Source: Fen-1273 sp035516035
GTDB lineage: Bacteria; Bacteroidota; Ignavibacteria; UBA10030; UBA6906
Reading direction: 5' to 3'
Length of the DNA: 64,000 nt
NCBI GenBank assembly: GCA_035516035.1
Contig: DATJAS010000127.1
Span: 13,708-77,707 of the forward strand
Part shown: positions 58,207 to 64,000 of the stretch, in pieces
Numbering within the stretch: the stretch's first letter is position 1
How the letters are laid out: each line of letters starts with the position of its first letter
The notes under the pieces: model-generated
What the model was told of the DNA's origin: nothing
Database searches by the model: none
The model's input: the letters and a program-made list of their open reading frames with translations, nothing else
Translations under genes and position numbers: made by a program

Positions 58207-60696
58207 TCAATTCGCCCCGGCCCGGAGCGTCGTTGTCCCCGGGCTGAGCGTGTGCCGCTCCCCGTTGGGGAGCACCGCGACCGCATCCATCCCCTCGGGA
58301 ATCGAGACCGTCATCGAGAATTCCTTCGCGTGCTGGTGCCAGTTGACGGCAATGGGTCCTGCGGGACTCCTGAACGTCGCCGCGGCGCTGTCGAGCGGCC
58401 CCGGTTCCGGGGCGATCAGCACGTGTTTCCAGCCGACGCTCCCCGGCTGCTGGCGTATCCCCGCGACGTAGGCGTAGTGCCACTCGACCAGGTGTCCCAG
58501 CATGAAGTGGTTCATGCTGTTGCCCGTGCCCGGCTTCGCGTCCCAGCTTTCGGGCAGCGTCGTCAGTCCCTGCTTCACCATGTACCCGTAACTTCCCTGG
58601 TTCTCCCTGCTGTAAATCTTCCACAGCACGTCGCTCCGGCCCCCTTCGGCGAGCGCCCGGATGAGAAACACCTGCATCACCTCCCCCACGGTCTGCTGGT
58701 AATTCCGGCGCTCGAGATCCTCGACGATCGCCTGGAGCACCTCCTTCCTGTCCTGTTCGGGGATGAGGCCCGCGCAGAGCGCCACGGCGTTCGCCGCCTG
58801 GCATGAGCCGTGGTTCAGCACGGATTTGCGGACGGGGTCGTAGAACCTCCTCTGGAAGTCTTCACGGATGCGCGTGGCGAGCCTGTCGTAGATAAACGCG
58901 TCGGGGGCATTCCCCAGCAGCTCCGCCGTGCGCAGCACGGTCGTCGCGCCCATCTCCCATATCGCCGTTGCCGTGAGCGTCGTCGGCGTCCACTGCGCAG
59001 GCCCGTCTCCCTTCCCGTGCCCGTAGTCGTACCAGTCGCCGAGATTGCTGTTGATGATGCCGTCCTTTGCGCCGAGCGAGAGGTAGTCGACGTAGCGCTT
59101 CATGCTCTCATACGCCGAGTCCAGCGCGGCCCTGTCGCCGTACCATTCGTACAGATGCCACGGGACGAAGACGCCGGAAATCCCCCACTCGGGCGCTTCG
59201 TTCCAGTACCCGTGAGGAGGGATTCCCACAAGGTAGTTCGGGCAGTTCGTGGGGATATGGCCGTCGGGGAGCTGCGTGTCGCGGATGTCCCTCTCGATCT
59301 TGTTATACCAGCTCTGTACGTCATACCCGTAGCTGATCGCCCTGGCCATGTGCCAGTTCTGCTCCTGCCAGCCGTTCTTCTCCCTGTGGGGGCAGTCCGT
59401 GGCGACATAGCTCATGTTCGACCTGATCGACCAGTCGATCAACCGGTGCGCCTTGTTTTGCAGGTCGCTCGAGCATGTGAACGTGCCGGCGATGGGGCAA
59501 TCGGCGCGCGTGTGCACCAGCTCGAGGCTCCTGATCACCGGGAGGTGGCCCGGGTTCTTGTAGCCCTGCGGCACGGCGCCAGTCACGCCCACGTACTGGC
59601 ACCCCACGTAGCAGAAGAGTATCTGGTGCGTCTCCGGGCCGTTCCCTGCCAGCGTGTAGTCGTGGAATATGTCTTTTCCCGTTCCCCACGTGTACGTGAA
59701 TTTCACGTGGCCGGTGGAATCGGCGTACTCCGAAGGCTTGAAACGGATGGTTCTTCCCGCCGCTCCCTCCACGGTGAACCTGAGAAGCGCGGAACAGTTT
59801 TGCGGGAATATGTACGTGTACTCCCCCAGGCGCGGGGATAGGATCTTTGCCGGGGTGAACACTTCGTGTGCCGTGATCGCCGGCGCGGTGAACGGGCGAA
59901 GTGTCCCCGGGGGCGCCGGGACGACGCTCACATCGTTCCACTCCCTGTCATCGAACCCCGGTTTCATCCAGCCGGAGGGGTTCAGCCGGGCGTCGTAATC
60001 TTCGCCGCCGTAGAGATTCGAGGAGGTGAGCGGGCCGTCGTGCCACTTCCACGACGCGTCGCTGGTAACGACATGGACCGACCCGTCCCTCATCGTGATG
60101 CGCGCCTCCAGCCAGAGAAGCCATGGGTGCCCCTGTGAGAAATCAGGCATGGCGTCGGTCTTCACGTAGCGCATCGTATCTACCGGCTTCTCCACGCGCC
60201 AGAATGAATTCCCGAGCATGACGGCCCAGGCGTTTTCCCCCTTCTTGAGAAGCGCGCCGACGTCAAACTGCTGGCTGTAGATCGTGCGGTTGTACTCCGA
60301 CCAGGGCTCATCGATGAGCGAGTTCCCGACCTGCTCACCGTTCAGGTAGAGCGCGAAATGTCCGAGTCCCACCACGCGCACCGTGGCGCTCGCAGGCTCT
60401 CCATCCAGCGAAAACGTATTGCGGAATATCGGGCACGGCGTGCTGCCGATCGCCTGAGGTCCGGCCTTCGGCGCAATCCAGTCCGCCTGCGCGAGCGTCG
60501 TAGCCACCAGCACCGTCATTGCGAGCGTTCTTAGCGAAGCAATCCCACCTCCCCCCGTCATTGCGAGCGCCTTTCGCGAAGCGCGCTCTTTGCGTCCCGC
60601 CGCTTGCGGCGCCGCAGGGGCCGCAGGCGGGGCAATCCCACATCCCCCCGTCATTGCGAGCGCCTTTTGCGAAGCAATCTCATTGAGGTTTCTCAT
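58207..60696 (-). CDS. Secreted GH78 alpha-L-rhamnosidase
   Basis: An 829-residue glycosidase that removes terminal alpha-L-rhamnose. It has an N-terminal beta domain typical of the family (FALYLNGEQVGNSLIDEPWSEYN), the (alpha/alpha)6 barrel with DCPHREKNGWQEQN, where the Glu of REK is the probable general acid, and GISGVFVPWHLYEWYGDRAA, and a C-terminal beta domain ending in PNGERHTLSPG. The ATG at 60696 has AAGGAA seven bases upstream. Between it and the mature domain, about 45 codons are repeat-derived (three repeat copies), and only then comes a hydrophobic signal-like stretch (LAMTVLVATTLAQA). An ATG at 60519 inside the last copy could also serve as start, giving a short leader. Confidence 0.86.
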   Translation of the reverse strand: MRNLNEIASQKALAMTGGCGIAPPAAPAAPQAAGRKERASRKALAMTGGGGIASLRTLAMTVLVATTLAQADWIAPKAGPQAIGSTPCPIFRNTFSLDGEPASATVRVVGLGHFALYLNGEQVGNSLIDEPWSEYNRTIYSQQFDVGALLKKGENAWAVMLGNSFWRVEKPVDTMRYVKTDAMPDFSQGHPWLLWLEARITMRDGSVHVVTSDASWKWHDGPLTSSNLYGGEDYDARLNPSGWMKPGFDDREWNDVSVVPAPPGTLRPFTAPAITAHEVFTPAKILSPRLGEYTYIFPQNCSALLRFTVEGAAGRTIRFKPSEYADSTGHVKFTYTWGTGKDIFHDYTLAGNGPETHQILFCYVGCQYVGVTGAVPQGYKNPGHLPVIRSLELVHTRADCPIAGTFTCSSDLQNKAHRLIDWSIRSNMSYVATDCPHREKNGWQEQNWHMARAISYGYDVQSWYNKIERDIRDTQLPDGHIPTNCPNYLVGIPPHGYWNEAPEWGISGVFVPWHLYEWYGDRAALDSAYESMKRYVDYLSLGAKDGIINSNLGDWYDYGHGKGDGPAQWTPTTLTATAIWEMGATTVLRTAELLGNAPDAFIYDRLATRIREDFQRRFYDPVRKSVLNHGSCQAANAVALCAGLIPEQDRKEVLQAIVEDLERRNYQQTVGEVMQVFLIRALAEGGRSDVLWKIYSRENQGSYGYMVKQGLTTLPESWDAKPGTGNSMNHFMLGHLVEWHYAYVAGIRQQPGSVGWKHVLIAPEPGPLDSAAATFRSPAGPIAVNWHQHAKEFSMTVSIPEGMDAVAVLPNGERHTLSPGTTTLRAGAN
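60515..60545 (+). repeat. Dispersed repeat copy within the rhamnosidase leader region
   Basis: GTCATTGCGAG to CGAAGCAATCC on the plus strand, antisense to the rhamnosidase. Read on the minus strand it encodes IASLRTLAMT. Confidence 0.9.
60557..60638 (+). repeat. Compound dispersed repeat within the rhamnosidase leader region
   Basis: GTCATTGCGAG at the left and GGGGCAATCCC at the right, with CGCGAAGCGCG and CTTGCGGCGCCGCAG-type stems in between. It keeps the rhamnosidase frame open. Confidence 0.82.
60650..60680 (+). repeat. Dispersed repeat copy within the rhamnosidase leader region
   Basis: GTCATTGCGAG to CGAAGCAATCT. On the minus strand it encodes EIASQKALAMT, starting five codons after the chosen rhamnosidase start. 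Confidence 0.9.
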
Positions 60697-60781
60697 CCTG
60701 TGATTCCTTATCATGAGTCGAATCCAGTCGAGTATACACGCATTTGATTTCAACCGCAATAGCAGAGAGGAGGCCTCATCG

Positions 60782-61312
60782 ATGGACAGGCGCGGCATGC
60801 TGGCGACGGCTCTTGTGGCGGTTCTTGTTCCCTGCGTCAACTCCGGCGGGTATCTCCGTGCGGCTGACACCGCCGGGGTGAACACCAAACACGCGATTCG
60901 CGTCGATATTCCCGTCGTGCTCGAGAAGGCGGATGTCGTCTTCAACATGGATCACGCGGCGTTTGTGGGCGATCTCCCCGTGGGATTGAACTACATGCGG
61001 CTCATGCAGGGGCGTTTCAGGGATTGGGGCACAAAAGGAGAGATCATCGCCGTGTTTCACGGCGAGGCGGCATATATGACGCTGAATGACATTGCATATA
61101 ACGCGTACCGGAAAGTGAGCACGGGCAATCCGTACAAGGCCTACATTGCCGCGCTGATCGTGGCCGGCGTCCACTTCGAGGAGTGCGCCGTATCGATGAA
61201 GAACCACGACTGGGGAAATGAAGATCTGCTCCCGGGCGTCAAGGTGAACTCCGGCGCCGTGGGGAGGATTGTCCAGCTTGTCCAGAAGGGCTATGTGCAG
61301 ATAGAGCCGTAA
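60782..61312 (+). CDS. Exported DsrE/DsrF-like protein
   Basis: A 176-residue protein with a signal-like N-terminus (RRGMLATALVAVLVPCVNSGG) and a DsrE/F-type fold: VRVDIPVVLEKADVVFNM-like start, GEIIAVFHGEAAYMTL, YIAALIVAGVHFEECAVSMKNH with a single Cys, and a final helix GAVGRIVQLVQKGYVQIEP that is typical of the family. Cytoplasmic DsrE proteins carry sulfur; exported versions are common but uncharacterised. GAGGAGG lies before the ATG. The AsmA-like gene starts 23 bases after its stop. Confidence 0.87.
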   Translation: MDRRGMLATALVAVLVPCVNSGGYLRAADTAGVNTKHAIRVDIPVVLEKADVVFNMDHAAFVGDLPVGLNYMRLMQGRFRDWGTKGEIIAVFHGEAAYMTLNDIAYNAYRKVSTGNPYKAYIAALIVAGVHFEECAVSMKNHDWGNEDLLPGVKVNSGAVGRIVQLVQKGYVQIEP

Positions 61313-61335
61313 CGCGTCAGTTCTCGGAGGAATGT

Positions 61336-63954
61336 ATGAGCATCTCGCGGAGGGGAAGGCTGTGGCTGGTTGTTCTCGCAGTACCCATCGTGCTTGTCGT
61401 GGCCGCAGTCGTCGTGCTGAAACTCATGTTTACGGGGGAACGTCTGAAAGCATTGGTCATCCCGCGGGTGGAGTCGGCGACGGGGAGGTCGTTCGCCGTG
61501 GGAGACATGTCGCTCAGCGTGTTCCCATCGATCGCGCTCCGGATGGACAGCGTCGCACTGTCGAACAGGCGCGGCGAAGGGTTCTCCGACCGTCCGTTCC
61601 TCACGCTCGACGGACTCCGCGTCTCCGTAAAGCTTCTCCCCCTTCTCCACTCGAGCATTGAAGTCACATCGCTTGAGTTTGACCGCCCGCAGCTCTTTCT
61701 CGAAGTCGACCAGAAGAACAGGACGAACTATGAAGACCTCGCCGGGGGCGCGAAGTCACCCGCGGCCCCCGGAGGAGCTCCGCCTCCGGGCGCGGCACCG
61801 GGCCAACCGGCGACCCCATCTCCGGCGGGAGGCTCCTCATCCGCTAAGGCGGGCACGGCCGCGCTCCTGGTTTCGAATCTCGTCGTGAATCACGGGTCAG
61901 TGGAGTATGTCAACCACAGAGAGAAATCGGCGATGGGTGCTAATGACCTTTCGTTCTCACTGGACCTCGGCAAGGAGGGGGACGATCTGGTCCTCACCGC
62001 CGATGCCGCGACTGACAGCCTGGCGTACGGCCCGGTGGATGCCCCCCTCTTCTCTGGCCTCCATCTCGCCCTTGCGACACGTGCGAGATACGTCGTCCCC
62101 GAAGATCGCGTCGTCATCGAGAGGGGCGACATGATGTTCCAGGCGATGAGGCTGAGGGCAGCCGGCACTATCAGCCATCTCCACGCGGCTCCACTGCTCG
62201 ACGTGACGGTAAGCGCCGACAGCCTCAATATCGCGGATCTCTTTTCGCTCATCCCCGCGGAGTACCTCAAGAAAGTGGAGGGCCTGAAAGGGGAGGGCAC
62301 CGCGCATGTTCGCATTGCCGTGAAGGGGACCGTGACGGATTCGACGTCTGCGGACGTTACGGGGACGGTCACCGCCTCCGGTGCGAGCATCCGGTATCCG
62401 CAGCTCCCGAATCCAGTCACGGATATTTCCATCGTCTCCGGGTTCTCGCGAACAGCAAAACGGCAGGAGTTCCGGATCGAAAACCTGACTGCAAATCTCG
62501 GGGGGGCGCCGGTGCACATGTCGCTCACCCTCTCGAATTTCAACGACCCCTCCGTCGATTGCGAGGCGGACGGATCGGTCGATCTCGCTACGGTGCACGA
62601 GTTCTATCCCCTGGAAAAGGGGACGGAGCTTGCGGGGGACGTCCGTGCCGCGTTCCGAGCGACAGGAAAAGTCAGTGCGCCCGCGTCGATACGCGCATCC
62701 GGGTCGATGACGCTGAAGAACGTCTCAGTAAAAACGGCGGCGTCGCCGAAGGCGGTCACGAACCTGAACGGAACTCTCACGTTCGACAACGACGCCGCCT
62801 CGGCAAAGCAGCTCTCGCTTGTGATCGGCCGGTCGGACATGACATTGTCCTGCACCGTGAAGAACTACCTGACGCTCGTCATGGGGGACAAGAAATCCCC
62901 TCCGTGCACGGCGACGATGGGGCTTCATAGCAACCACCTGTATACGAGCGATATTATGGCGACCCCCGCTCCTGCTGCGGGAGGGAGCGTCGCTCAGCCT
63001 GCCTCGGCCGTTTCGCCTGCCGGAGCGGTGTCACCCGCCGCGACGCCACCGTCAAAACCCGCCGGCGCCGCTCAACGGAGCAGCGCTGCATCCGGCAGGA
63101 GCGCATTCCCGCTCCCCCCGGTGCAGATCGACGCGAACGCCGAGATCGGCACGCTCACGATGGAGAAGTTCGAATTTACCAATCTCCGCGGCGCGCTCCA
63201 TGTCGCCGGCGGCATCGTGACGATGCAAAATCTCTCGCTTGGCGCTTTCGGGGGGTCCGTCGTCTCCAGCGGGTCGCTCGACCTCAACAAGCCCGAAAGG
63301 CCCCTGTTCGATCTCTCGCTCAATTTGAACGGGGTCGACGCGAACGCCCTTCTTTCACAATTCACATCGTTCGGCCAGCGTCTGAGCGGCTCCCTCACGA
63401 CGAGCACGAAGCTGAAAGGGGCCCTCAACGACACCCTCGGTCTCGTCCCCGACTCGCTTCGGGGAGGCGGAAATGTTGGCGTGAAAAACGGCACCCTGAA
63501 AGGCGTCAAGGTGAACCAGGCGCTTGCGAGCCAGCTCAAACTCCCCGATCTCGAGACGATCCAGTTCAAGGACTGGACGAACGCATACACGGTGCAGAAC
63601 GGCCGCCTCGTGCTTAAAGACCTCACGATCACCGCGTCCACCGGTCAATACGTCATCAACGGGTCGCAGGGGCTCGACGGATCGCTCGACTATCGCATGA
63701 CGCTGTATCTCCCGGAGAGCGCGGGACCGAAACTGAGTATCGCCGGGTTCGCAGGCGACGCTGTCAACCTGTTCAAGGACCAGGGGGGCCGCTTCAGGCT
63801 TGATTTCAACATCGGGGGGACGATGGACAACCCGAAAGTTCAGCTCGATACGGATGCCGCGCGTAAGAAGGGGGAGGATCTTGCGAAGCAGAAGCTCCAG
63901 AATGCCGCAAAAGCGAAGGGGAACAACCTGTTGAAGAAGCTCTTCAAGAAGTGA
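61336..63954 (+). CDS. AsmA-family envelope protein
   Basis: An 872-residue protein with one N-terminal membrane helix (LWLVVLAVPIVLVVAAVVVLKLMF, in part) and a long beta-rich body. The N-terminal AsmA domain reads ERLKALVIPRVESATGRSFAVGD...SVFPSIALRMDSVALSN. Two Pro/Ala/Ser-rich linkers, near residues 140-175 and 540-600, split it into blocks. The C-terminal AsmA_2-like part includes FGGSVVSSGSLDLN and GLDGSLDYRMTLYLP, and it ends in a Lys-rich tail. AsmA-like proteins are thought to help move phospholipids to the outer membrane. GGAGGAATGT precedes the ATG. Confidence 0.9.
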   Translation: MSISRRGRLWLVVLAVPIVLVVAAVVVLKLMFTGERLKALVIPRVESATGRSFAVGDMSLSVFPSIALRMDSVALSNRRGEGFSDRPFLTLDGLRVSVKLLPLLHSSIEVTSLEFDRPQLFLEVDQKNRTNYEDLAGGAKSPAAPGGAPPPGAAPGQPATPSPAGGSSSAKAGTAALLVSNLVVNHGSVEYVNHREKSAMGANDLSFSLDLGKEGDDLVLTADAATDSLAYGPVDAPLFSGLHLALATRARYVVPEDRVVIERGDMMFQAMRLRAAGTISHLHAAPLLDVTVSADSLNIADLFSLIPAEYLKKVEGLKGEGTAHVRIAVKGTVTDSTSADVTGTVTASGASIRYPQLPNPVTDISIVSGFSRTAKRQEFRIENLTANLGGAPVHMSLTLSNFNDPSVDCEADGSVDLATVHEFYPLEKGTELAGDVRAAFRATGKVSAPASIRASGSMTLKNVSVKTAASPKAVTNLNGTLTFDNDAASAKQLSLVIGRSDMTLSCTVKNYLTLVMGDKKSPPCTATMGLHSNHLYTSDIMATPAPAAGGSVAQPASAVSPAGAVSPAATPPSKPAGAAQRSSAASGRSAFPLPPVQIDANAEIGTLTMEKFEFTNLRGALHVAGGIVTMQNLSLGAFGGSVVSSGSLDLNKPERPLFDLSLNLNGVDANALLSQFTSFGQRLSGSLTTSTKLKGALNDTLGLVPDSLRGGGNVGVKNGTLKGVKVNQALASQLKLPDLETIQFKDWTNAYTVQNGRLVLKDLTITASTGQYVINGSQGLDGSLDYRMTLYLPESAGPKLSIAGFAGDAVNLFKDQGGRFRLDFNIGGTMDNPKVQLDTDAARKKGEDLAKQKLQNAAKAKGNNLLKKLFKK

Positions 63955-63976
63955 CGGATTGCCCCGCTCCAATCCT

Positions 63977-64000
63977 GTCATTGCGCGTCGTGGCGCCGGT
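63977..64000 (+). repeat. Dispersed repeat, left end (cut by window edge)
   Basis: GTCATTGCGCGTCGTGGCGCC, starting 22 bases after the stop of the AsmA-family gene and continuing beyond the window. Confidence 0.75.

Noticed and set aside
5368..64000. Dispersed repeats as a CRISPR array or insertion sequences
   Set aside because: Copies are scattered through 59 kb with irregular spacing, variable interiors and no transposase or cas genes, so neither label fits.

Overview
The window is a G+C-rich (about 60% or more by eye), gene-dense bacterial chromosome segment with 47 protein genes, one tRNA gene and at least 20 copies of a dispersed palindromic repeat. Three proteins end in the C-terminal sorting domain used by the type IX secretion system (a YPNPFNP motif followed by a GVYxYRL-type strand and a basic tail). 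Together with LytS/LytTR signalling, a Ser/Thr-kinase-like protein fused to a TolB-type propeller and many periplasmic or lipid-anchored proteins, this points to a Gram-negative member of the FCB group, most like Ignavibacteria/Chlorobiota-type Bacteroidota relatives. No phage, insertion sequence, integrase or CRISPR array was seen.

Layout. 1-6.8 kb: a pentose-phosphate operon (transketolase, rpiB, transaldolase) coupled to exonuclease III, small membrane proteins and an AhpD-like protein, then an alpha/beta hydrolase. 6.8-10.3 kb: a double-HTH regulator, a three-gene pilin-like cassette behind a sigma-54-type promoter, and tRNA-Val(UAC). 10.3-14.3 kb: hrpB, a YidB-like gene and a lipoprotein. 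14.3-22.8 kb: mostly minus-strand genes for hydrolases, an Old Yellow Enzyme with a PAS protein, a methyltransferase, a START-like protein, a T9SS-sorted protein and a nitroreductase. 22.8-27.6 kb: two tandem secreted arylsulfotransferase-like proteins. 27.9-31.3 kb: an Mg2+ P-type ATPase and a paralogue of the double-HTH regulator. 31.3-35.6 kb: an operon of a DUF350 membrane protein, a glutathionylspermidine-synthase-like ATP-grasp enzyme, a membrane-anchored protein with a Gly/Ser tail, and an unknown protein. 35.8-37.7 kb: a LytS/LytTR two-component pair. 38.0-42.7 kb: a HEAT-like protein and two consecutive kinase-fold proteins that lack the catalytic Asp. 43.0-46.4 kb: a porin-like protein, a stand-alone Cache-domain protein and a chemoreceptor behind a second sigma-54-type promoter. 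46.6-54.0 kb: a TPR protein and the acetate module acs, yjcH-like, actP and a CBS-nucleotidyltransferase. 54-64 kb: a membrane protein, a lipoprotein, a GH2 beta-mannosidase-like enzyme converging on a GH78 alpha-L-rhamnosidase, a DsrE-like protein and an AsmA-family protein.

The strongest unexplained structure is the dispersed repeat. Each copy runs from GTCATTGCGAG to CGAAGCAATCT around a GC-rich stem. A compound form adds two more hairpins. Copies sit mostly just after stop codons in the sense direction, show compensatory base changes in their stems, and in three places have become part of a coding region (N-terminus of the alpha/beta hydrolase, C-terminus of an HTH regulator, signal-peptide region of the rhamnosidase). 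The other main leads are the twin predicted pseudokinases, the DUF350/ATP-grasp operon and the two sigma-54-type promoters.
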